A stretch of 64,000 bases of DNA from Devosia sp. (lineage in GTDB: Bacteria > Pseudomonadota > Alphaproteobacteria > Rhizobiales > Devosiaceae). Position numbers and translations under genes: made by a program. The stretch is taken from NCBI RefSeq assembly GCF_024707125.1, contig NZ_JANQAH010000003.1:362276-426275 (forward strand), written 5' to 3'. Below, one piece after another: positions 1-7,517 of this stretch. The notes under the pieces are model-generated. The model was not told where the DNA came from. It ran no database searches and saw only the letters and a program-made list of their open reading frames with translations. The first letter of the stretch is position 1; every line of letters begins with the position of its first letter.

Positions 1-125
1 TGGTCGACGGCATCGTCGACCATGCGGTGAGCCAGGTCCGCAACGGCAGACCAATCCTGGGGATCCAGCGTTTCGGTGGTGCTCGCGGTCGAAGGCTCGG
101 CCGCGCGTGTTGCATATCCGGGCAT
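1..125 (-). CDS. N-terminal fragment of a probable PLP-dependent (group II) decarboxylase
   Basis: The gene runs off the left edge, so only the first 41 residues are visible. They begin MPGYATRAAEPS and contain LDPQDWSAVADLAHRMVDDAVD-type sequence. A DPQDW...AHRMVDD segment near the N-terminus is typical of aromatic amino acid or glutamate-type PLP decarboxylases; the family call is inference from this short stretch. A strong GGAGG ribosome site stands just before the ATG, and the gene starts 11 bases after the cysteine synthase stop, so the two are probably co-transcribed. The catalytic lysine lies outside the window. Confidence 0.5.
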   Translation of the reverse strand, partial: MPGYATRAAEPSTASTTETLDPQDWSAVADLAHRMVDDAVD

Positions 126-136
126 GGCGTCCTCCG

Positions 137-1225
137 TCAGGCCGCGACGAGCTGGAAGCCGGGGGTGGAGAGCGACAGGGCCATTTCTTCCTCGTCCATG
201 TCGGCGGGAATGGTCTCGAACATCGGGGTCGACAGATACCGCTCGCCGGTGTCGGGCAACATGCACAGGATGACGGACCCGACGGGCGCGCTCTCGGCCA
301 CTTGCCGGGCGACGCCAAAACTTGCGCCGCCGGAAATGCCGGCAAAGATGCCTTCCTTCTGCGCGAGCGCCTTGGCCCACTCGATCGCTTTGGGCCCGGT
401 AATGGGCAGCACCTGGTCGCAATACCGGCCGTCGATCGCCTCCTGGAGCACGTCCGGAATGAAGTCCGGCGTCCAGCCCTGGATCGGGTGCGGCTCGAAC
501 GCGGGGTGGCTCGCTGCGGGCGCACCACCGGGGCCACGCTGCTGCACATGGCCGCTACCGACGAGTTGCGCATTGGCCGGTTCGGCAAGCGCGATTTTTG
601 TTTCCGGTCGCTCGCGGCGCAATACGCGCGACACGCCTGCAACGGTGCCGCCAGTACCGTAGCCCGTCACGAACCAGTCCAGGCGCGAGCCGGCAAAGTC
701 GTTGATGATCTCGCGGCCAGTCGTCGCCTCATGAATTGCCGCATTGGCTTTGGTCTCGAACTGACGGGCCAGGAACCAGCCGTTCTTTTCGGCAAGCTCG
801 ACCGCCTTGAGATACATGCCAAAACCTTTCTGCGCACGAGGCGTCAGGACGACCTTCGCGCCCAGCATGCGAATCAGTTTTCGGCGCTCGACCGAGAAGC
901 TGTCGGCCATGGTGACGACCAGCGGGTACCCCTTCTGGGCGCAGACCATGGCGAGACCGATGCCGGTATTGCCGCTGGTCGCCTCTACAATCGTCTGGCC
1001 GGGCCGCAATGTGCCGTTGCGCTCGGCCTCCTCAATTATGGCGATGGCGAGCCGGTCCTTGACCGAGGAGGCAGGATTGAAGAATTCGGCCTTGACGTAG
1101 ATCGTCCGGCCTTCGACGCCAAGATTGTTGATACGGATCACCGGCGTATCGCCCACGGTGTCCACGACGCTGTCGAATAGACGGCCTCGGCCGGCAGTGG
1201 TCCTTATCGGTTGTGCAGTGGTCAT
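137..1225 (-). CDS. cysK: Cysteine synthase-like PLP enzyme (CysK family)
   Basis: A fold-type II PLP enzyme of 362 aa. The PLP lysine is K56 in NPASSVKDR, the substrate loop TSGNTG is at 83-88, the phosphate-binding GYGTGGT at 188-194, GISGGAS at 296-302 and PDTGERY at 324-330. Classical CysK makes cysteine from O-acetylserine and sulfide. This protein is longer than the usual 310-325 aa because of an insert around 222-255 (ending HPIQGWTPDFIP) and a C-terminal tail, so it may be a specialised paralogue. GAAGGAAG precedes the ATG. It is followed by the decarboxylase start and is divergent from a BTAD regulator, which suggests a small regulated pathway rather than housekeeping sulfur assimilation. 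Confidence 0.85.
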   Translation of the reverse strand: MTTAQPIRTTAGRGRLFDSVVDTVGDTPVIRINNLGVEGRTIYVKAEFFNPASSVKDRLAIAIIEEAERNGTLRPGQTIVEATSGNTGIGLAMVCAQKGYPLVVTMADSFSVERRKLIRMLGAKVVLTPRAQKGFGMYLKAVELAEKNGWFLARQFETKANAAIHEATTGREIINDFAGSRLDWFVTGYGTGGTVAGVSRVLRRERPETKIALAEPANAQLVGSGHVQQRGPGGAPAASHPAFEPHPIQGWTPDFIPDVLQEAIDGRYCDQVLPITGPKAIEWAKALAQKEGIFAGISGGASFGVARQVAESAPVGSVILCMLPDTGERYLSTPMFETIPADMDEEEMALSLSTPGFQLVAA

Positions 1226-1348
1226 GTCGTGCTTCCTTCAATGCGGCAGGCCGCGCGCAGCGCGGTCTCCTATTAGATTTCGCCAGAACGAAGCCGATGC
1301 TAAGGTGAGCCCGCAGGAAATGCCGTGGGAAGCGGCATTGGAGTGCGC

Positions 1349-3367
1349 ATGGAATCGCATGGTTCCAAAGCTGACGGGACGGCAACGGGCACGCAGCTGC
1401 GGCTTTTCGGGCCGCTGACGCTTCTGCGCGATGGTGCCGTTGTGCCATTGCCTCCCTCGCGCAAGGTGCGCCTCCTGATCGCCTACCTTTCGCTCTCCGC
1501 CCACCCGCTATCGCGCGAGCGCCTTTGCGAGCTCTTCTGGGATGTGCCGAACGACCCGCGGAGCGAATTGCGGTGGTGCCTGAGCAAGCTGCGGGGGCTG
1601 CTGGACGAGCCCGGGCGGCTCCGCGTGCTTACCGATCAGGGCCGGGTCGCTCTCGACCTCGAAGGATATGAGGTCGACGCGCTGCGGGTTCTCGCAGCGG
1701 CCGAGACGAGTATGGGGGCGATTTCTAGCGACGACCTGCAAGCTTTGTTGGCTCTCTTTGGTGGCGACTTTCTGGATGGGATCGCGGCAGAGGGTAGTCC
1801 GGACCTGCAGCACTGGCTCGCTGGGCGGCGCAGCGAGTTCCGCTCGTTGAGGACCACGATCATCGCCGAGATCGGGCGACGCTCCCTGCCCGGCACGCCG
1901 GAAGGCCTCGTGGCCGCGCGGGACTGGCTGGAAAATGCCCCGCACGATGTCAGCGCCCACCAACGCTTCCTCGTGGAGCTGCTCCACCGGCAGATGATCG
2001 AGGAGGGCAATCGCCACATTGACGCGGCAGCGCGCACCTTTGCGGCGGAGAATGTGGATTTTGCCCCGGTTCGAGCCGCATGGGCGGCCATGCGGGGGAA
2101 CGCAGCGCCAGCCTTCGCGGCAGTCGTGGAAGCCGGACCGCACGGCCCATCGTCGGGCCTGGCGCAACAGGCGCCGACGCGACGAGCCTCGGTCGCCGTC
2201 ATGCCTTTTACCGAAGGCCGCCGCGGCCAGACCGGTCGTGGCGAGCTGGGCAACGCATTGACGCATGATATCATCAGCCAACTCGCCCGATTGCGCAGCC
2301 TGTTCGTGATTGCCCGGGGCTCGGTGTTCGCCATTGCGCAAGAGGAACTCGGCCTGCGCGAAATCGGCGCGCGGCTAGCCGTCGACTATGTGGCGACCGG
2401 GCACCTGGAACGCCATGGCGACACGCTGTCGGTGGCCGTGGAGGTCGCTGAAGCGGCGACCTCACATATTCTCTGGACCGATACGCTGGAGGCGGCCGCC
2501 ATTGCCCGCATGCCGTTGCTCGACGATGTCTGCGACGGGATCGTTTCCTCCATCGCCGCGGAGATCGAGAACGCGGAGCGCAACCGCGCGATGCTGAAGC
2601 CGGCTGACTCGCTCGACGCCTGGGAATGCTATCATCGCGGCCTCTGGCATATGTACAATTTCACGGCGGAGGAGAACGCTCGGGCGGCAGACTTTTTCCA
2701 GCAGTCGATCCGCCTCGACCCGACCTTCTCACGATCCTGGGCCGGCCTTTCGTTCACGCACTGGCAGAGCGCCTTTCAGCGCTGGGAGGATCGCGACGTC
2801 GAGACCCGGCATGCGCTGGAGGCGGCAGGACGCAGCCTTTTGGGGGACAGCCAGAACCCCGCCGCCCATTGGGCCATGGGCCGCGCCCTGTGGCTCTCCG
2901 GCGATGCCGACGAGGCGACGCGGGCTTTGCAGGAATCGATACATCTCAGCCCCAATTTCGCGCTGGGGCACTACGCCATGGCATTTGTCCAATCGCAGTC
3001 GGGTGACCCTGAAATGGCCATCGCCGCATCCGACCATTCGCGTCTGCTCAGTCCATGCGACCCGCTGCTCTTCGGGATGCTCGGCTCCCGCGCGCTGGCT
3101 CTAGTGCGGCTCGGCCGGTACGAGGAAGCATCGGACTGGAGCCTCAAGGCCGCGGCCCGCCCCAATGCGCATGTGCATATCCTCGCCATCGCTGCCCATT
3201 GTCTGGCGCTGGCCGGGCGGCTGGAAGACGCGCGTGCACATGCTGCGCGGATCCGGCAACAGAGCCCCGGATATGACGTCGAGCATTTTCTCGACACCTT
3301 CCGCTTCGATGGCGACGCGCAGGCCGCCTACAGGAGTGCCGCCAGAATGATCGGCCTCGCATCCTGA
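1349..3367 (+). CDS. BTAD/SARP-like regulator with TolB-like and TPR domains
   Basis: A 672-aa putative transcription regulator. Residues about 16-90 resemble the OmpR/SARP winged-helix DNA-binding domain (QLRLFGPLTLLRDG, then RSELRWCLSKLRGLL). About 100-240 match a bacterial transcriptional activation (BTAD) helical domain. About 275-400 (SVAVMPF onward) resemble the TolB-like module found in TPR adenylate cyclase-type regulators, and the rest is TPR-like helices. I chose the ATG at 1349 over the GTG at 1325 because GGAG lies at proper distance before it. It is divergent from cysK with a 123-bp shared promoter gap and probably controls that operon; the effector is unknown. Confidence 0.75.
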   Translation: MESHGSKADGTATGTQLRLFGPLTLLRDGAVVPLPPSRKVRLLIAYLSLSAHPLSRERLCELFWDVPNDPRSELRWCLSKLRGLLDEPGRLRVLTDQGRVALDLEGYEVDALRVLAAAETSMGAISSDDLQALLALFGGDFLDGIAAEGSPDLQHWLAGRRSEFRSLRTTIIAEIGRRSLPGTPEGLVAARDWLENAPHDVSAHQRFLVELLHRQMIEEGNRHIDAAARTFAAENVDFAPVRAAWAAMRGNAAPAFAAVVEAGPHGPSSGLAQQAPTRRASVAVMPFTEGRRGQTGRGELGNALTHDIISQLARLRSLFVIARGSVFAIAQEELGLREIGARLAVDYVATGHLERHGDTLSVAVEVAEAATSHILWTDTLEAAAIARMPLLDDVCDGIVSSIAAEIENAERNRAMLKPADSLDAWECYHRGLWHMYNFTAEENARAADFFQQSIRLDPTFSRSWAGLSFTHWQSAFQRWEDRDVETRHALEAAGRSLLGDSQNPAAHWAMGRALWLSGDADEATRALQESIHLSPNFALGHYAMAFVQSQSGDPEMAIAASDHSRLLSPCDPLLFGMLGSRALALVRLGRYEEASDWSLKAAARPNAHVHILAIAAHCLALAGRLEDARAHAARIRQQSPGYDVEHFLDTFRFDGDAQAAYRSAARMIGLAS

Positions 3368-3400
3368 ACGAGCACCACTGCGAGGGCCACTCCGGCTTGC

Positions 3401-4978
3401 TTAGCGCGTAACGCTGGCCGGGGCGGCAGCGACGGCTGCCAGAGCGGCCTCCTCCGCGTCGATTTCGGCCTTGGGTTCCTGACGCAACGAATTTGCCAGG
3501 GGCAGTTCTTCGACGATGAAGGTCAGGGCGAAAGCAACGAAGGCGGCGGCAGCGGCGGCAAAGAAGATCGGGTGCAATGAGGACGCGAAGGCTTCGAGCA
3601 CCGGGCCACGCAGATTTTCGGGAAGGCTCGCCGCCATTGTCGGCGACACACCGTGGGCGGCCTGACCTTCTGGAAGGAGGCTGCCGAGGCGCGACGCGAG
3701 GCCCGAGGAGAAGATCGCGCCAAACACCGAAATGCCGATGGAGCCGCCGATCTGCCGGAACAAGGTCGTGCCCGCCGTGGCGACGCCGACCAGATTGCGC
3801 GGCACGGCATTCTGCGTGGCGGTGACGCTGACGCTATTGACCGGGCCGATGCCGACGCCGACGAGGAACATATAGATCGCGATCTGCCAGGACGGCGTAT
3901 CGAGTTGCATGAAGGCGAGCAGCAGGAGACCGATGGTCAGCACGAAGGTCGAGAGGCGCGGCAGGATGCGGTACTTGCCCATGCGCGTCATGGCAAAGCC
4001 CGAGAGCATGGAAGCGCCGATCATGCCGATCATCATGGGGACGAGCTGCATGGCGGAATCAGTGGGCGAAACGCCCTTGGCGAGCTGCAGATACATCGGG
4101 ATGAAGGTGATCGACCCGAACATGGCGATGCCAACCAGGAAGCCGATAGAATTGAACACGGCAAAGGTGTTGTTGCGGAACAGGGTCAGCGGCAGCACGG
4201 GCTCGGCGGCGCGGCTTTCGACATAGAGGAAGGCGCCGAGTGCCGCGATGGCGAGAACGGCGAGGCCGATGATCTCCACGGACATCCAGGCCCAGGTGTT
4301 GCCGCCGAGCGAGGTGGCCAGCACGATCGAGGTGAGGCTAGCCGAGAGCAACACGAAGCCGAGATAGTCGATGCTGTGGGCGACACGTTCGGCACGCGGC
4401 TTCAGCACGAAGGTGATGACAGCGAGCGCGACGAGGCCGACGGGCAGGTTGATGAGGAAAATCCACTGCCAGGAAAAGTGCTCGACGATGACGCCGCCGA
4501 GAAGCGGGCCGGCAATGGTGGACACACCAAACACGGCGCTGAAAATGCCCTGAATCTTGCCGCGCTGGCGCGGCGGAATGACGTCGGCCACCACGGTCAT
4601 GGCGACGACCATGAGACCGCCACCGCCAAGCCCCTGCACGGCGCGCGCGACGATGAGCATGGTCATGGAATTGGCCATGGCCGACAGGATGGAGCCGCAG
4701 ACAAAGATGATGATGGCAGCCTGCAGCACGATCTTGCGGCCGAAAAGATCGCCCAGCTTCCCATAAATGGGCGCGACGACGGTAGAACTGAGGAGATAGG
4801 CGATGACCACCCAGGTCAGGTGGTCGAGGCCGCCGAGCTGGCCGACAATGGTGGGAAGGGCTGCAGAAACGATGGTTTGGCCAAGGGAGGCCAGGAGAAG
4901 CGTGACGGCGACGGCACCGATGATCAGCTTGACGGACTGATCCTGCGGCGCTTCGGCCGGTTGAATGGGTTGTGACAT
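3401..4978 (-). CDS. MFS drug exporter, DHA2 (EmrB/QacA-like) family
   Basis: A 525-aa inner-membrane proton antiporter of the 14-helix DHA2 type. The N-terminus carries the LGQTIVSAALPTIVGQLGG segment typical of EmrB/QacA proteins, followed by the loop motif GKLGDLFGRK. It is expected to export hydrophobic compounds. I chose ATG 4978 (MSQPIQPAEAP), preceded by GAGG, rather than the upstream in-frame start at 5065, which falls inside a palindromic operator. It is divergent from a MarR-type gene, the classical arrangement for a substrate-inducible efflux pump. The substrate cannot be deduced. Confidence 0.85.
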   Translation of the reverse strand: MSQPIQPAEAPQDQSVKLIIGAVAVTLLLASLGQTIVSAALPTIVGQLGGLDHLTWVVIAYLLSSTVVAPIYGKLGDLFGRKIVLQAAIIIFVCGSILSAMANSMTMLIVARAVQGLGGGGLMVVAMTVVADVIPPRQRGKIQGIFSAVFGVSTIAGPLLGGVIVEHFSWQWIFLINLPVGLVALAVITFVLKPRAERVAHSIDYLGFVLLSASLTSIVLATSLGGNTWAWMSVEIIGLAVLAIAALGAFLYVESRAAEPVLPLTLFRNNTFAVFNSIGFLVGIAMFGSITFIPMYLQLAKGVSPTDSAMQLVPMMIGMIGASMLSGFAMTRMGKYRILPRLSTFVLTIGLLLLAFMQLDTPSWQIAIYMFLVGVGIGPVNSVSVTATQNAVPRNLVGVATAGTTLFRQIGGSIGISVFGAIFSSGLASRLGSLLPEGQAAHGVSPTMAASLPENLRGPVLEAFASSLHPIFFAAAAAAFVAFALTFIVEELPLANSLRQEPKAEIDAEEAALAAVAAAPASVTR

Positions 4979-5061
4979 TGGGGCAATCCTCAAAATAGAG
5001 AGGACCGGCGCCCGGCGTCGGCCCTTGCGAAATGAATTCTGAAGGCATAAATGTGCTGGAC

Positions 5062-5090
5062 GCAATTACATGTCAATAGCATGTAATTGC
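5062..5090. promoter_or_regulatory. Perfect inverted repeat, probable MarR operator
   Basis: GCAATTACATG (5062-5072) and CATGTAATTGC (5080-5090) are perfect inverted 11-bp arms around the 7-base spacer TCAATAG. The site lies between the divergent efflux-pump and MarR genes, 30 bp before the MarR ATG. MarR dimers bind such palindromes in shared promoters and repress both directions. Binding itself is inference. Confidence 0.75.
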
Positions 5091-5119
5091 CTGAAGCATG
5101 CAAAACTGCGGGGGCTGCC

Positions 5120-5728
5120 ATGCCACTGAGCGACAAGAGCGAGATGAATGCCGTGATTTTGCGAGCCGGACTCGACCCCGACACGGCCGAGGCCATGCTG
5201 GAAATCGACATGCTGATGCAGAAATGGCGCCGGCGGGCGCAGAAGCGCGAGCTGGGCACAAGGGCTCTGGCGCATCTCAAGATCGCGCTCGATCTGGCGC
5301 AGTTCGACGTGCTCATTGCCATCGAGGGCCCGACGGAGCCCGGCGAAAGCAAGGGCGAGACCATGGTCGCCACCGTCGCCGAGCGGCTCAATATCGACCC
5401 TTCCCGGGCCAGCCGAGTGGTGGGCGACCTGGTGGACCAGGGCTATGCCCGCCGTGCCGTGAGCCAGGCGGATGCGCGGCGCACCATTCTCGAACTGACC
5501 GAGCGTGGCCGGGCGGTGATCGAGGCCGTGCGCGCCTACAAATTCCTGATCATGGGCGATTTTCTCTCCGAATGGAGCGCAGCGGACCTGGCTGCCTTCG
5601 TACCGCTGCTCAAGCGTTTTGGCACCTGGATGGACGGCATCGATCCGGCCTCGGAAAAGCACGCAGCCGAAATCGCGGCGCTGGCCGAGGGGATCGCGCG
5701 GGCGGGAACGCAGACGGAGCCGGCCTGA
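5120..5728 (+). CDS. MarR family transcriptional regulator
   Basis: A 202-aa winged-helix protein. The core reads VATVAERLNIDPSRASRVV (recognition helix), then GYARRAVSQADARR (wing) and LTERGRAVIEAV, as in MarR proteins. It is somewhat longer than the usual 140-170 aa because of an N-terminal helix region. An upstream TTG at 5087 is in frame but lies inside the palindrome and lacks a ribosome site; ATG 5120 has GGGGG upstream. It probably represses itself and the divergent MFS pump through the inverted repeat at 5062-5090. Confidence 0.85.
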   Translation: MPLSDKSEMNAVILRAGLDPDTAEAMLEIDMLMQKWRRRAQKRELGTRALAHLKIALDLAQFDVLIAIEGPTEPGESKGETMVATVAERLNIDPSRASRVVGDLVDQGYARRAVSQADARRTILELTERGRAVIEAVRAYKFLIMGDFLSEWSAADLAAFVPLLKRFGTWMDGIDPASEKHAAEIAALAEGIARAGTQTEPA

Positions 5729-5750
5729 GGAACTAGGTTGTCAGGACCAG

Positions 5751-6077
5751 CTAGTGCGTCTGCACGTTGTATTCGGCCACGGCCTCGCCGGAAACCGGGT
5801 CGGTGACGCCGAGATCGCCGCCAAGATCCTCGAGCATGGATCGCATGCCGTCGAGCGACTTGATCATCGCGGGGCGCGCCTTGACGATGCTGTCAAAGGC
5901 ATCCCACTCGCCGACGATGCAGAAGGCGCGGTCCCCGGTCTTGATGAGACTGAAGCGGCGCATGCCGGCGGCCTTGAACTCTTCTCCGACCGATTGCAGC
6001 AAGGCGTCATGATGGGCAATCAGGGCGTCTTCGGAACCGGGTTTTACCCGGACACGCACGATATTATAGGCCGTCAT
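5751..6077 (-). CDS. Antibiotic biosynthesis monooxygenase (ABM)-like small protein
   Basis: A 108-aa protein with the ferredoxin-like ABM/dimeric alpha-beta barrel pattern: a beta strand MTAYNIVRVRVKPGSEDALI, a long helix, then FSLIKTGDRAFCIVGEWDAFDSI. Such proteins act as small dimeric oxygenases or simple ligand-binding barrels, so the reaction cannot be assigned. ATG 6077 has GGGAGG upstream; the in-frame extension to 6110 is not needed. It converges with marR. Confidence 0.6.
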   Translation of the reverse strand: MTAYNIVRVRVKPGSEDALIAHHDALLQSVGEEFKAAGMRRFSLIKTGDRAFCIVGEWDAFDSIVKARPAMIKSLDGMRSMLEDLGGDLGVTDPVSGEAVAEYNVQTH

Positions 6078-6174
6078 CGAGGGCCTCCCATGTTGGCCGC
6101 CCAAGCCCACGGGACCTGACGCGGAGTTTTCATTCTACTCCTCTGAAAGGGCCTATCACAGCGGATTTCAGGCT

Positions 6175-6192
6175 ATCGAAATCGATTTCGAT
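6175..6192. promoter_or_regulatory. 18-bp perfect palindrome upstream of the MFS gene
   Basis: ATCGAAATCGATTTCGAT is fully self-complementary. It lies 51 bp before the ATG of the next gene and 98 bp from the ABM-like start, in the divergent gap. The form fits an operator for a dimeric regulator such as a LacI-type protein, but no regulator gene is adjacent. The function is inference. Confidence 0.45.
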
Positions 6193-6243
6193 GGACGGAT
6201 TGCGGCGCTGGCGTTAGGTCTTGCCGCTCTCTGGGAGGGGACT

Positions 6244-7461
6244 ATGACTGCGAGACCACGCCTGCCGGTGACGGCACTGCTCGGAACGAACATGTTCTTT
6301 TCGGGCGTCACCTATGCCGCCACCATGCCCTATGCCTCGCTGGTGGGCGTCGACACGCTGGGCATGTCGCCGGGCTGGTTTGCCTCGGTGATGAGCGTGG
6401 GCGCGGTGCTGGGCACTTTTGTCTCGCTGGGGCTGGGCTATATTTCGGACAAGCTGCCCGACCGGCGTTTGCTGGTGCTGATCACGGCTCTTGCGGGCGT
6501 TATCGGCCATGGGATGATCTATCTCTGGCCGACGCAGTTGAGCTTCATGCTGGCCATGGCCGTGGTGATGCCTTTGGCCGGCGCCTGCTACGGGCAGTGC
6601 TTTGCCTATGTCCGCGTCTACTATGTGCGGCACATGCCGGCGCGGGCCGATTTCATGGTGACGGCATTGCGCACCGTGTTCACGCTGGCCTGGATCATCG
6701 TGCCGCCCGTTGCCGGTTGGGTGGCGGCAAAGTTCAGCATTTTCAACGTCTTCCTGATGTCGTCGCTGAGCTATGCCGTAATGGGCGGTATTTTTGCGCT
6801 GCTGATTTCGGACAAGGCGACGGCCGTGCAGATGCCGACGCCGGTGCGAGCGGAAGGTGCGTCACTGCTCTCGACTTTCGCCCTGCCCCTCGGCACGCTG
6901 GCGGGATTACTGGGCCTCATCGTGATGACAGCCGCGATGCGCATCCTCACCTTTACGGTGTCGCTGTTCATCGTCACCGATCTTGGCGGGACTGTTACCG
7001 ATGTGGGCTTTTATGCCGGGATCACCGCGGCCGTCGAAGCGCCTTGCATGCTGCTGCTGGCCTATCTCACGACCAAATTGAGCAAGGAAACGCTGCTGGC
7101 TGCGGCGGGGATCGTCATGGCTATCTTCATCGGGCTCGCCAGTATTTTAACAAGCATGACAGCACTTTACTGGTTGCTCATTCTCAACGGGCTCGGTACG
7201 GCGGCGCTGATGAGCGTCAACATCCCCTATCTGCAGGATGCCATCAAAGGACGGGTGGGGCTTTCCACCTCGCTCATGGATGTCGTGGCGATTGCCGCCA
7301 ACCTTTTGGGTGCGACGGCCTTTGGCTTGCTGACATCGGGCGGGAACTATCGCTTTGCGCTGATGGTGGCGGCAGGGGTTTCCGTTGCCGGCGCCGCGAT
7401 CATGGCATTTGGGAATATGTCGCGCTTGGGCGAACTGCGGCAGGTCGAGCAGGCCGGATAG
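6244..7461 (+). CDS. MFS transporter (possible sugar-efflux type)
   Basis: A 405-aa protein with about 12 hydrophobic segments and the MFS loop LGYISDKLPDRRLL after helix 2. The central ALRTVFTLAWIIVPPVAGW segment resembles SetA/SotB-like sugar efflux proteins, though similarity by eye cannot fix the substrate. GGGAGGGG stands directly before the ATG. It is transcribed alone from the gap that holds an 18-bp palindrome and ends at a strong hairpin terminator. Confidence 0.7.
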   Translation: MTARPRLPVTALLGTNMFFSGVTYAATMPYASLVGVDTLGMSPGWFASVMSVGAVLGTFVSLGLGYISDKLPDRRLLVLITALAGVIGHGMIYLWPTQLSFMLAMAVVMPLAGACYGQCFAYVRVYYVRHMPARADFMVTALRTVFTLAWIIVPPVAGWVAAKFSIFNVFLMSSLSYAVMGGIFALLISDKATAVQMPTPVRAEGASLLSTFALPLGTLAGLLGLIVMTAAMRILTFTVSLFIVTDLGGTVTDVGFYAGITAAVEAPCMLLLAYLTTKLSKETLLAAAGIVMAIFIGLASILTSMTALYWLLILNGLGTAALMSVNIPYLQDAIKGRVGLSTSLMDVVAIAANLLGATAFGLLTSGGNYRFALMVAAGVSVAGAAIMAFGNMSRLGELRQVEQAG

Positions 7462-7481
7462 CGTTTTTGACCAGAGTGTAG

Positions 7482-7511
7482 ATCCCCGCCCGAAGGCGGG
7501 GATAGATTTTT
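7482..7511 (+). terminator. Rho-independent terminator after the MFS gene
   Basis: ATCCCCGCC, a CGAA loop and GGCGGGGAT form a perfect 9-bp stem, followed by AGATTTTT on the plus strand. It lies 20 bases after the MFS stop, between converging genes. Confidence 0.8.
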
Positions 7512-7517
7512 GCGCTG

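Noticed and set aside
3653..4975. 440-aa open frame opposite the MFS gene
   Set aside because: It is antisense to a well-supported gene, with a charged His/Asp/Gly-rich composition typical of the reverse strand of GC-rich coding DNA.
5087..5119. TTG start extending MarR by 11 residues
   Set aside because: The codon lies inside the palindromic operator and has no ribosome site; ATG 5120 has a good one.
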